A stretch of DNA of 7,022 nt from Gemmatimonadota bacterium (lineage in GTDB: Bacteria > Gemmatimonadota > Gemmatimonadetes > Gemmatimonadales > GWC2-71-9), in assembly GCA_029859185.1 (NCBI GenBank), contig JAOUDR010000137.1, positions 1-7,022 of the forward strand, in the 5' to 3' direction. Positions 1-6,507 of this stretch are shown one piece after another. The notes beneath the pieces are model-generated. The model had not been told where the DNA came from. It saw only the letters and a program-made list of their open reading frames with translations, and ran no database searches. The position numbers and the translations under genes were made by a program. The first letter of the stretch is position 1, and each line of letters starts with the position of its first letter.

Positions 1-512
1 TCCGCCTCGTTGCCGTTGGTGATCCAGAGCTTGTGACCGTTGAGGACCCACCCCCCATCGCGCTGCTCGGCGCGGCATTCGAGCCCAAAGGCGTCCGAGC
101 CGGAGTTGGCCTCGGAGAGAGCGTACGCCCCCACCTCACCGGCGGCGAGGCGCGGCAGGTACTTCGCGCGCAGGGGTTCGTCTCCGAACTGCTTCACGGC
201 GACCACGGCAAGCGTGTTGTGGACGTCCACCAGCACCGCCGCGCTCGCGTCCACGCGGGCCAGTTCCTCCACCGCCAGAATGCTCATGAAGAACGAGCCG
301 CCAGCGCCGCCGTACTGCTCGGGGATGTCGATGCCAAGGAGGCCGAGTTCGATGAACTTGGGGATCAGCGCCCGGTCGAACTCGGCCTTCTCGTCCATGA
401 CGTGAACGAGCGGCCGGACTTCCCCTTCCGCGAAGTCGCGGACCGCCTCGCGGAACATCTGTTCGTCTTCGGTGAGTTGTGTCAGGGCGGGGAAGTGGAC
501 CTCGGAAGTCAT
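1..512 (-). CDS. Acyl-CoA dehydrogenase, short/branched-chain type (N-terminal part, cut by window edge)
   Basis: Flavoprotein that oxidises acyl-CoA to trans-2-enoyl-CoA and passes electrons to ETF, in fatty-acid or branched-chain amino-acid breakdown. The first 170 residues are present. They cover the N-terminal helical domain (about 15-128), with GLLGIDIPEQYGG at 57-69, and the start of the middle beta domain. The FAD/substrate signature ALSEANSGSDAFG spans 131-143, and GWVLNGHKLWITNG spans 154-167. The stretch VDASAAVLVDVHNTL (87-101) resembles the short/branched-chain (ACADSB-like) subgroup; that subgroup call is from memory of the family. The catalytic glutamate lies in the missing C-terminal half. 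The ATG at 512-510 is chosen because a GAGG ribosome-binding site (521-518) sits 5 nt upstream. It shares the strand of the pilin operon, but a gap of more than 430 bp and its own candidate promoter suggest separate transcription. Confidence 0.95.
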   Translation of the reverse strand, partial: MTSEVHFPALTQLTEDEQMFREAVRDFAEGEVRPLVHVMDEKAEFDRALIPKFIELGLLGIDIPEQYGGAGGSFFMSILAVEELARVDASAAVLVDVHNTLAVVAVKQFGDEPLRAKYLPRLAAGEVGAYALSEANSGSDAFGLECRAEQRDGGWVLNGHKLWITNGNEA

Positions 513-590
513 GGCAGCCTCAAAGACGGACGAACGGGACAGCATGGTTGGCTAGGGCGCGGCAGTGGCAGTGTCGCAGGATCGTGCCGA

Positions 591-619
591 ATTGTAGAGG
601 AGACGGACGTCAATGGCGA
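591..619 (-). promoter_or_regulatory. Candidate sigma-70-type promoter for the acyl-CoA dehydrogenase gene
   Basis: On the minus strand, TACAAT (596-591, five of six matches to TATAAT) lies 17 bp downstream of TCGCCA (619-614, four of six matches to TTGACA). A transcript would begin near 584 and leave a leader of about 70 nt before the ATG at 512. A TTGACG at 613-608 is closer to the -35 consensus, but only 11 bp separate it from the -10. Seen by eye only; such matches also occur by chance. Confidence 0.35.
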
Positions 620-740
620 GGGTGCGATCCGACCAGCCGGACATGTGCCGAGACCGGGTGGGGGCTGACGCTCCAGCGCGCCGGGGGATTGGGGCACGCG
701 GGTGTCGGGGCGCCAACCGGCTTGCCGCCTGTGCTGCGAT

Positions 741-786
741 CCTCCGCCGCTTGAGCGGCAGGGGCGAGCCGCGGCTCTCAGCCGCG
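741..786. repeat. Tandem GC-rich hairpins in the intergenic region
   Basis: First hairpin: GCCGC-TTGA-GCGGC (746-759). Past one mismatch it is extended by CCTC/GGGG (741-744 with 761-764). Second hairpin: CGCGGCT-CTC-AGCCGCG (770-786), a perfect 7-bp stem. A 12-bp palindrome, GAGCCGCGGCTC (766-777), overlaps it, so the two folds exclude each other. No T-run follows on either strand, so a classical intrinsic terminator is not shown. It could be a dispersed intergenic repeat, an RNA structure or a protein-binding site. Confidence 0.45.
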
Positions 787-846
787 CCTACTTCAAGAGA
801 CGCTCCAGGTGTCGGCAGGCGCGAGTGAGACGCACGGCTCGGCCCT

Positions 847-860
847 GTCAGTCAACTGAC
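847..860. repeat. Short perfect inverted repeat
   Basis: GTCAGTCAACTGAC is a 6-bp arm (GTCAGT/ACTGAC) around CA. Its lower GC than the surroundings makes it stand out. The form would fit a small operator site, but no gene start is close, so no role is claimed. Confidence 0.3.
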
Positions 861-916
861 GCACCCGCAACGTCTGAGCACCATCCGCGGGGGCAACCGT
901 TCTTGGAAGACGCCGA

Positions 917-933
917 GCCCGGTGTCACCAGGC
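917..933 (-). terminator. Possible weak terminator of the pilin operon
   Basis: In the minus-strand transcript, GCCUGGU-GAC-ACCGGGC forms a 7-bp stem with one U-G wobble. It begins 17 nt beyond the TAG stop of the PilX-like gene. The wobble pairs only in this transcript direction (it is a C-A mismatch on the other strand), which favours termination of the pilin operon. No U-tract follows. Confidence 0.3.
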
Positions 934-949
934 CTGACCACCGATCGCC

Positions 950-2014
950 CTAGTACGACGCCCAGGTGTCGAGCCAGGCGTTGCGGATGGGTGTCAGCCC
1001 CGTCAATGGCGCCAGGGCGGCGAGAATGAAACAGGAATCGTAGTAGATGTAGAGGTTCTTGTTGGTCCCACCCATCTCGGTCCGTTGGGGATTCACGCCG
1101 AGCTGCTCGTTCAGGCCCGAGATCACGAGCCCGCGCACGATCTGCAGGGATGCGTTGAAGTCGATGCTACCACCGACCAGGATGACGCCGCGGAAATCGA
1201 ACGAGGAGCCGCCAATGTCCAGGTCTCCGCCGACGACCAGCAGGCCGGTCCCCGCCAGCGTGCCGGCAAGCGCGAGGTTGCCGGCCACGCGTTGGACGGG
1301 GAACGCGAAGTTGCCATTCTGGAAGCTCGTGTAGTCCGGGACGAGCTCCCCGCCCAAAGCCCCGGCCCAGTTGATGGCCGTCTGCGTGGCGACCGTCAGT
1401 CCGGTACCCACGCCCTCCGCAATGAGACCCGGCGGCGGCAGGAACGTGGGAGCGGGCGCAGGGGGGACGGTGGTCATCGACGTCGTCCGGGCGGCCGGGA
1501 TCGGGGCGTTCGTCGCGCAGGCGTCATAACCCGAGAAGTACAGAATGGAGGAACCGTTGCGTTGCTGCAGCCCGTTTGGGGCGGTCAGCGCCGCGCGGTG
1601 GAGCATGTACCCGGCTTCCCACTCGGCGAACTGCGCCACGGTGCGCTGCGCACGGGGGGCTGCGCCGGAGTCCGGCGTGATGACCACGCCGGTGGAACGG
1701 ACCAGGTAGAGGGTGCGCTGAATCGTGTCGGCCGGTTGGCGCACGAGGTACGTGACGACGTTCGCATAGCCACCGGTGACGTTGATCCGGGTCGAGTCGC
1801 CGTCCGCCGGTCGGGTCGTGACGGTGCCGAGATACGTCTGGAGACCGCTCTGGGCAATCGTCAGCGCCCCCGCGGTCTCGTCACTCGCCTCGGCGATCTG
1901 CCGCTCGGTCCGCGCGCGACTCAGACCGGTCGTGAGGAGCGCCGTCAACAGCGCGACAAGCAGGATGACGGCGGGAAGCGCAATCCCGCGACGGTCGCCA
2001 GGAAGCGGGGTCAT
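950..2014 (-). CDS. PilX/GspK-like minor pilin, last gene of the pilin operon
   Basis: A 354-aa protein with a type III (prepilin) signal: GDRRG followed by IALPAVILLVALLTALL. Prepilin peptidase would cut after Gly10, and residues 11-30 form the hydrophobic N-terminal helix. Position +5 is Ala, not the usual Glu, which is known for PilX/GspK proteins that sit at the pilus tip. The region 33-60 is helical. A Pro-rich linker (183-195) leads to a Gly-rich beta region (about 248-300) of alternating hydrophobic strands such as GTGLLVVGGDLDIGG, suggestive of a short parallel beta-helix. There are two cysteines (166 and 328). The ATG at 2014-2012 overlaps the TGA of the PilW-like gene as ATGA, indicating translational coupling. 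An in-frame upstream extension exists but would lie inside that gene and displace the leader from the N-terminus. Stop is TAG. The PilX assignment rests on leader and gene order rather than on the C-terminal domain. Confidence 0.75.
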   Translation of the reverse strand: MTPLPGDRRGIALPAVILLVALLTALLTTGLSRARTERQIAEASDETAGALTIAQSGLQTYLGTVTTRPADGDSTRINVTGGYANVVTYLVRQPADTIQRTLYLVRSTGVVITPDSGAAPRAQRTVAQFAEWEAGYMLHRAALTAPNGLQQRNGSSILYFSGYDACATNAPIPAARTTSMTTVPPAPAPTFLPPPGLIAEGVGTGLTVATQTAINWAGALGGELVPDYTSFQNGNFAFPVQRVAGNLALAGTLAGTGLLVVGGDLDIGGSSFDFRGVILVGGSIDFNASLQIVRGLVISGLNEQLGVNPQRTEMGGTNKNLYIYYDSCFILAALAPLTGLTPIRNAWLDTWASY

Positions 2015-2820
2015 GGAGCAATGACGTTCCCGAAGCGGACGCGCGGGTGCAGCGCAAAGCGTGCGGGCTGGGGTTCGCCCTGAGCCGGGGACACGCTGGC
2101 ACCGACCAGGTGGGGCTCCAACCCCCGGATTTGGGCGAGGGTCCCCGGGGGTGCTGCCTGAGGAGTCAGGCGCGATCCCACCAGAAACCAGAACCGGGCG
2201 GCGGTGTCGAACGGGGCCAGCAGCTCCTCGGGGGCCGTGCCCACGGCGTGCCGCCACAGCGCCCGGCGCCCGGTGAGCGCGGCGGACGATGCGAACTTGT
2301 AGGTCACCGTCTGGTACATGTAGAACAGCCGCCCGGGCGGAGCCAGGCTGGTCGCGCTGATCTCCACACGCTGCCCACCCGGGATTGCCCGGATGCTGTC
2401 GGCGTCACAGGCCGCCGTGGACGCGGTCGTGCCCGTGATGGTTACCGTGGGGTCGAAGACGAACAGTCCACCCGAGTTCTGGTATGCGATACCCGCAGGA
2501 ACCGCGGTTGCGTACACAACCGAGTCCGTCGGTGCCAGCACGGCAAACGTGGTTTGGCAGAAGACCCCGAATACGTACGGCACCCGCACGGTAACGCTGT
2601 CCGGCGCGGCAGCGACTAGCCCGCCGTCCGTCACCATGCGGAGCTCGGGCAGCATGACGTTCATCGCGGCGCGGGCGGTCTGCCTCGCTTCGAGCAGGGC
2701 CTCCTGCTGGGAGACGAAGCGAGAGTTGGTGATCATCAGCCGAGCCAGCGCCGTCGCGAGAATCGCGAAGACGACGAGCGTAACCAGCAACTCGATGAGG
2801 GTGAAGCCGCGGCGCGTCAT
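2011..2820 (-). CDS. PilW/GspJ-like prepilin-type minor pilin
   Basis: A 269-aa protein starting MTRRG followed by FTLIELLVTLVVFAILATAL. The prepilin peptidase site is after Gly5, with Phe at +1 (N-methylated in the family) and Glu at +5 (residue 10). Residues 6-30 are the membrane/assembly helix, the amphipathic part continues to about 62, and a beta-rich globular domain follows. Cysteines 88 and 138 could form a disulfide. In PilW/GspJ proteins this subunit joins the tip complex that primes pilus assembly. The ATG at 2820-2818 overlaps the TGA of the upstream PilV-like gene as ATGA, and its own TGA overlaps the next gene in the same way. The frame is open further upstream, but that part overlaps the PilV-like gene and lacks a prepilin leader. 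PilW versus GspJ cannot be separated from sequence alone. Confidence 0.8.
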   Translation of the reverse strand: MTRRGFTLIELLVTLVVFAILATALARLMITNSRFVSQQEALLEARQTARAAMNVMLPELRMVTDGGLVAAAPDSVTVRVPYVFGVFCQTTFAVLAPTDSVVYATAVPAGIAYQNSGGLFVFDPTVTITGTTASTAACDADSIRAIPGGQRVEISATSLAPPGRLFYMYQTVTYKFASSAALTGRRALWRHAVGTAPEELLAPFDTAARFWFLVGSRLTPQAAPPGTLAQIRGLEPHLVGASVSPAQGEPQPARFALHPRVRFGNVIAP

Positions 2821-3233
2821 GGCATATACAGCGGCGAGCGCGACCGCGGACGCGTGCGGCTGACGGTGAGGGTCTCCGGGCGGAGGGCACCCCCGGCCGG
2901 CGTCACGATCGCGCGGACCTGCCGGATGCCGCCGGACGGCGCCGTGACCTCGAAGCAGCGGGTGTAGACCAGCTGGGCCGACGTGTCCGCGCTGCATCCC
3001 ACGAGGGCGTCGAGGCTGTCCCACCTGACGGACTCGGCCAGCGATGCCGCGCTCTCCAGCGCTGCGCCGCGGGCACCAATCAAGGTCGCGGTGCGCGTGT
3101 TTCGGCCCATCTCCCACATGATGCCCGTGAGTGCGAGCAGCACGATGCTGAGGAGCGCGAGGGCTACCACGATCTCGATCAGCGACACGCCGCGCGTGTC
3201 GGCCCGGAGCAGCCTACGGAATCGTCGTGACAC
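2817..3233 (-). CDS. PilV/GspI-like prepilin-type minor pilin
   Basis: A 138-aa protein with a basic leader ending TRG, then VSLIEIVVALALLSIVLLAL. Cleavage is predicted after Gly15, with Glu at +5 (residue 20) and the hydrophobic helix at 16-38. The small globular part has cysteines at 80 and 93, a spacing compatible with a C-terminal disulfide loop like that of type IV pilins. The start is GTG at 3233-3231, giving a 20-bp overlap with the end of the FimT-like gene; no ATG lies between it and the leader. No strong ribosome-binding site is visible, so coupling to the upstream gene is likely. Length and order (after FimT/GspH, before PilW/GspJ) match PilV/GspI. The C-terminus is Arg/Ser-rich. 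Confidence 0.8.
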   Translation of the reverse strand: MSRRFRRLLRADTRGVSLIEIVVALALLSIVLLALTGIMWEMGRNTRTATLIGARGAALESAASLAESVRWDSLDALVGCSADTSAQLVYTRCFEVTAPSGGIRQVRAIVTPAGGALRPETLTVSRTRPRSRSPLYMP

Positions 3234-3669
3234 GGATTTGTCCAGCGCGGGAGAAGGTCACTTGGCGGCGGCTACTGGACGTTCCGAGGGTGTACGTGGC
3301 GCTCTGCGCCGCGATCGCGTTGGGGAACACCTCCAGGGTCGTCGGGGTCCCGGTGAGTTCGGTCAAGTTGTAGTTCCCTGACACGCCGAGGACTCGGGTG
3401 CGGAATACCGTCCCCCCACGATCCGCGATCTGGTAGGTCAGGGTGCCGCTGTTCACCGTGACCAAGATCGGCGTCCGTTGCCGAGCCGCGAGCACCTGTG
3501 CGTACTGGAGGTCGCCCGCGAGCATCCCTGCCGCACCACGGACCCGCGCCCGGTTGAGCGACGGCGCCATCCGGACGTACGTGATGCCGGCGATCACCGC
3601 GATGATGATCATCACCACCAGCAGCTCGATGATGGTGTACCCGCCGCGCCGGCGTAGGGTCACGCGCAT
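3214..3669 (-). CDS. FimT/GspH-like prepilin-type minor pilin, first gene of the pilin operon
   Basis: A 151-aa protein beginning MRVTLRRRGG followed by YTIIELLVVMIIIAVIAGIT. The prepilin site is after Gly10, with Tyr at +1 and Glu at +5 (residue 15). The stretch 49-72 (MLAGDLQYAQVLAARQ and what follows) has the pattern of the FimT/GspH family, and a beta-rich C-terminal domain follows. There are no cysteines, unlike the three genes downstream. In the family FimT/GspH is a minor pilin near the tip; FimT has been linked to DNA binding in natural transformation in some species, which is not shown here. The ATG at 3669-3667 gives a normal leader length. A TTG at 3687 would add six residues. No clear ribosome-binding site is seen for either. 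Stop is TAG. Confidence 0.85.
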   Translation of the reverse strand: MRVTLRRRGGYTIIELLVVMIIIAVIAGITYVRMAPSLNRARVRGAAGMLAGDLQYAQVLAARQRTPILVTVNSGTLTYQIADRGGTVFRTRVLGVSGNYNLTELTGTPTTLEVFPNAIAAQSATYTLGTSSSRRQVTFSRAGQIRVTTIP

Positions 3670-3841
3670 CCGCAAAACGTAGCACAAACCGGCTCGCCAT
3701 GGCGACCCAACCCGCCGAACCGTGCGGCCGCCGGTGTCCCCCCGGACGCCCGGGGATTATCTTGGAGCCCTTCGCCCGGTCCCGGAGCCCGCAACAGACC
3801 GACGCGTGGTGCGACCCCGTCACATTCGGAGGTGCCATCCG
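3670..3841. promoter_or_regulatory. Divergent intergenic region between the pilin operon and the channel gene
   Basis: These 172 bp must hold the start signals for both divergent transcripts unless they lie inside genes. On the minus strand a GATAAT (3761-3756, five of six to the -10 consensus) lies about 87 nt before the FimT-like ATG, but no matching -35 is present at 16-18 bp. No good promoter was found on the plus strand. A 6-bp stem, CCCCGG-ACGC-CCGGGG (3740-3755), sits beside the GATAAT and could be an operator or an RNA hairpin. Confidence 0.4.
3828..3832 (+). promoter_or_regulatory. Ribosome-binding site deciding the channel gene start
   Basis: GGAGG lies 9 nt before the ATG at 3842. 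The frame is open back to 3722, but this Shine-Dalgarno match favours ATG 3842 over upstream starts. Confidence 0.75.
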
Positions 3842-6445
3842 ATGAGTACGGCCGTTCGCGGCTTGCTCGGACCCGCACGATCCCACACTGCCGCGCGGCG
3901 GCTCGGTTCGCACGCCGCGCGAGCGCCACAGTCGACGGTTCTCCCGCAAGCCACGAACGGGTGGCGTGCACGGGCCGAAGTCGCGACGCCGTTTCCGCGG
4001 CGAAGAGCGTGGGGGCTGGTTGTGGTGGGAGCCCTGCTGACGGTCCATGCCCTCCCGGCGCAGGAAGCTCCACCCCCCGTGGCCGATACGACGGTAGAGG
4101 CACCGCAGCCCATTGCGGTGGACAGCATTCCGGGCCGCGCGCGAGAAGCGACCTCCGTGATCCTCGCGCTCCGCGGCCGCCTGCCGGCAGACTCCGTGTT
4201 GGGTCAACTGGACTCGCTCTTGACCACGTTGCGCGGCGAGTACGCCAAGAAAGACGCGCGGTTGGCGCCGGAACGACTCGCTGGAAGCCTCTCGACGGAT
4301 TTTGCGGATCTCGAAGGCGGGTGGACCCAGCTTCAACATCGCCTGGCCGGGTGGCGGGAGCAGACTGCCTCGCTCAGCGCCCGCATCGACGGGGTCCGCG
4401 ATACCCTCACGCGCATTCAGGAGCAGTGGGGGGTGACTCGTGCCGCTTCGTGGGGCGAGCTTCCCCAAGCGGTCCGTGAGCAGGTCAGGAGCCTCGAGCA
4501 ATTGACCGATTCGGCCCTGCGCGAGGTGCGGCCGATTCGCGAGCGGCTCCTTGCGGCGCAGGTGGATGGTGCGGAGCTGGACGTGGAGGTTTCGGCCCGG
4601 CTCGAGGAAATCCGAACCGCGCAGGCGCGCGCTCGGCGCCAGCTTCTCCGCCAGGACAGTCCGGTGCTGTGGACGGCCATCCTCGGCCGGCCGGATTCGG
4701 CGGCCGGTGACACGACCACGGTGGCGGATACCACAGTACAGGCGGCCCTCCCACGCAGGTTCGAGCAGGCTGCCGACTACCTGAGCCGGGAGGGCGTGAG
4801 AGTCCGCCTCCACGTCCTGTTCGCCGTGCTGCTCCTCGTGGCGTTCTGGCTCGTCGGCCGGCGCCGCCACAAGTGGGCCACGAGCGAGTTCGCGATGCAC
4901 TGGCCGTCTGGACTCCTCGCCCATCCCGTCGCGGCGGCATCGGTGCTGGCACTCGCGTTCGCGCGCGCGTTCTATCCGGGAGCCCCGCAGGGCGTGTTCA
5001 ACCTGGTGGTCCTGCTGCTCCTGCCGGGGCTGATCATCCTCTTGCGGCAGTTCCTGAGCCCGCCGCTGCGCGCCCCCGCCTACGTCCTGCTGACCCTCTT
5101 CGCGCTCCGATTGTTCGCCGACACGTTCGTCTGGCACCCGCTGGCCGCACGACTGGCCCTCCTCGTGCTCGCCGCCCTCGCCGCTGTGGCGTTCGAGTGG
5201 TTTGCGCGGTTGTCCACTCCCCCGGCGCGGGCCGGTCAGCGATGGTGGCAAGCCGCCGTGATCCTGGCCCGGAGCGGTGCCGCCCTCCTCGGCCTCGCCG
5301 TCGCCGCGAACGTATTCGGGTTCGCCATGCTGGCCGACCTCCTGGTCACGGCAACGTTGGTTTTCGGCCTGGCCGCGCTGGCCCTGGTGGCACTGGCCGA
5401 ACTGGTCGTCGGTGCATTGCTCGTCGCGTTGCTCGCGACGCCGGTGGGGCGGTTGGAGCTCATTCGCCGGAACCGGGTGGTGGTGACGCGCAGGGTTACG
5501 GGGCTGGTGCGCCTGGGCGCGATCGTCTTCTGGCTTTCCATCGCGCTCCGCCAGTTGCGTCTCCTCGGCCCAACGCTGGACGCCGGCGGAACGTTCTTGC
5601 GCACATCCCGGGCCCTCGGGTCGTGGAGCTTCTCGGTAGGCGACATCCTGCTGTTCGGCATCACGCTTGTCGTGGCGGTCTCCATCGCGCGCGGACTGCG
5701 GGCCGTGCTCCGCTACGACGTGCTGGCACGCCTGGACCTCGGCCGGGGTGTTCCCGAGGCCGCGTCGAGCATTGCCTACTACGTCGCCTTGGCCCTGGGG
5801 CTCGTCTTCGCGGCGGGCGTGGCAGGGATCGAATTTGGCCGGCTCACCCTCGTCGCCGGCGCCCTCGGCGTCGGGATCGGGTTCGGGCTGCAGACGATCG
5901 TCGCCAATTTCATCTCGGGCCTCATCCTGCTCTTCGAGCGTCCGATCAAGTCCGGGGATACCGTGCAGCTCGAAGGCTTGATCGGCGTCGTCCAGAGCAT
6001 CGGGATCCGGGCGAGCATGGTGCGGACGTTCCAGGGTGCCGACGTCATCGTGCCGAACCAGGACCTCATTGCGGGTCGGGTCACCAACTGGACGCTCTCC
6101 GACCAGATGCGCAGGGTGGAGATTCCCGTCGGCGTGGCGTACGGGTCGGATCCGGCGCAGGTCATTGCCGTGATGCGCGAGACGACCGCGGCGCACCCCA
6201 AGGTGGTGGAGCGTCCCGAGCTCTCCGTGCTGTTCGTCGGGTACGGGGACAGCTCGCTGAATTTCGAGATACGTCTCTGGACGCACTTTGACGATTGGGT
6301 TTACGTCCGGAGCGACGTACTGGTCGCGGTCTATCAGGCGTTCGCGAAGGCCGGCATCGAGATCCCGTTCCCACAACGCGACCTGCACGTGCGGTCGGTC
6401 GATCCAACGGTCCGGGACCTGCTGCGGGCACCCGGCGGCCCATGA
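3842..6445 (+). CDS. MscK/MscS-family mechanosensitive ion channel
   Basis: An 867-aa inner-membrane channel expected to open under membrane tension and release solutes during hypo-osmotic shock. In order: an Arg-rich N-terminal stretch (1-56); a signal peptide core (57-72, ending ALPAQ/E); a periplasmic, mainly helical domain with coiled-coil character (about 95-270) and a Thr/Asp-rich linker (284-300); and about 11 membrane segments, near 322-339, 357-378, 384-405, 411-430, 434-455, 468-495, 498-531, 551-571, 597-616, 638-664 and 667-699. The last is the pore helix, with the Gly/Ala pattern GALGVGIGFGLQTIVANF (673-690) and then FERPIKSGD (698-706). The MscS beta domain follows (707-760, including VPNQDLIAGRVTNW), then the cytoplasmic alpha/beta domain ending IPFPQRDLHV (841-850). 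Extra helices and a periplasmic domain match the large MscK/MscM type, though it is shorter than E. coli MscK. Stop is TGA. It is divergent from the pilin operon and convergent with the next gene. Confidence 0.95.
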   Translation: MSTAVRGLLGPARSHTAARRLGSHAARAPQSTVLPQATNGWRARAEVATPFPRRRAWGLVVVGALLTVHALPAQEAPPPVADTTVEAPQPIAVDSIPGRAREATSVILALRGRLPADSVLGQLDSLLTTLRGEYAKKDARLAPERLAGSLSTDFADLEGGWTQLQHRLAGWREQTASLSARIDGVRDTLTRIQEQWGVTRAASWGELPQAVREQVRSLEQLTDSALREVRPIRERLLAAQVDGAELDVEVSARLEEIRTAQARARRQLLRQDSPVLWTAILGRPDSAAGDTTTVADTTVQAALPRRFEQAADYLSREGVRVRLHVLFAVLLLVAFWLVGRRRHKWATSEFAMHWPSGLLAHPVAAASVLALAFARAFYPGAPQGVFNLVVLLLLPGLIILLRQFLSPPLRAPAYVLLTLFALRLFADTFVWHPLAARLALLVLAALAAVAFEWFARLSTPPARAGQRWWQAAVILARSGAALLGLAVAANVFGFAMLADLLVTATLVFGLAALALVALAELVVGALLVALLATPVGRLELIRRNRVVVTRRVTGLVRLGAIVFWLSIALRQLRLLGPTLDAGGTFLRTSRALGSWSFSVGDILLFGITLVVAVSIARGLRAVLRYDVLARLDLGRGVPEAASSIAYYVALALGLVFAAGVAGIEFGRLTLVAGALGVGIGFGLQTIVANFISGLILLFERPIKSGDTVQLEGLIGVVQSIGIRASMVRTFQGADVIVPNQDLIAGRVTNWTLSDQMRRVEIPVGVAYGSDPAQVIAVMRETTAAHPKVVERPELSVLFVGYGDSSLNFEIRLWTHFDDWVYVRSDVLVAVYQAFAKAGIEIPFPQRDLHVRSVDPTVRDLLRAPGGP

Positions 6446-6452
6446 GCCGCGT

Positions 6453-6472
6453 GCGCCCGGGATCCGGTGCGC
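6453..6472 (+). terminator. Candidate terminator hairpin after the channel gene
   Basis: GCGC-CCGG, loop GAT, CCGG-T-GCGC: an 8-bp stem with one bulged T, starting 8 nt after the channel stop codon. No T-run follows. The fold is nearly symmetrical, so it could serve both convergent transcripts. Confidence 0.4.
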
Positions 6473-6486
6473 GGGAAGCCGCCGGC

Positions 6487-6507
6487 GCTGTCCGCTAGCG
6501 CGACAGC
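6487..6507 (-). terminator. Hairpin spanning the stop codon of the convergent small gene
   Basis: GCTGTC (6487-6492) pairs perfectly with GACAGC (6502-6507). Two further inner pairs, with one bulged C, close a CTAG loop. The TAG stop of the small minus-strand gene (6497-6495) lies in this loop. There is no T-run, so termination is only suggested. Confidence 0.3.

Larger units (their letters stand above)
513..949. other. Intergenic region with no convincing gene, containing hairpins
   Basis: About 440 bp between the end of the pilin operon and the acyl-CoA dehydrogenase start. Short open frames exist on both strands, but they encode Arg/Pro-rich low-complexity peptides without ribosome-binding sites or recognisable motifs, and I regard them as chance. 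No tRNA- or 4.5S-like conserved core was found. The stretch holds a candidate promoter near the left gene, tandem GC-rich hairpins (741-786), a short inverted repeat (847-860) and a possible operon terminator (917-933). Confidence 0.6.

Noticed and set aside
33..668. Plus-strand open frame of 211 codons at the left end
   Set aside because: Antisense to the acyl-CoA dehydrogenase, whose motifs are unmistakable on the minus strand.
513..949. Search for a tRNA, 4.5S RNA or CRISPR in the long gap
   Set aside because: No T-loop consensus, no SRP core motif and no regularly spaced direct repeats were found by eye.
702..953. Plus-strand open frame of 83 codons in the intergenic region
   Set aside because: GTG start without a ribosome-binding site, Arg/Pro-rich low-complexity product, and it spans the hairpins. 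Not supported as a gene.
1085..2083. Plus-strand open frame of 332 codons opposite the PilX-like gene
   Set aside because: Arg/Gly/Asp-rich with no motif, and the opposite strand carries a clear prepilin gene. Shadow frame.
4873..6291. Plus-strand open frame of 472 codons within the channel gene
   Set aside because: Arg/Pro/Gly-rich out-of-frame product; the MscS pore and beta-domain motifs are in the other frame.
3272..6388. Open frame of more than 1000 codons antisense to the channel gene
   Set aside because: It lies opposite the MscS-family gene, has an Arg/Glu/Gln/His-rich composition without domains, and also runs through the FimT-like gene in another frame. This is a known by-product of high third-position G/C.
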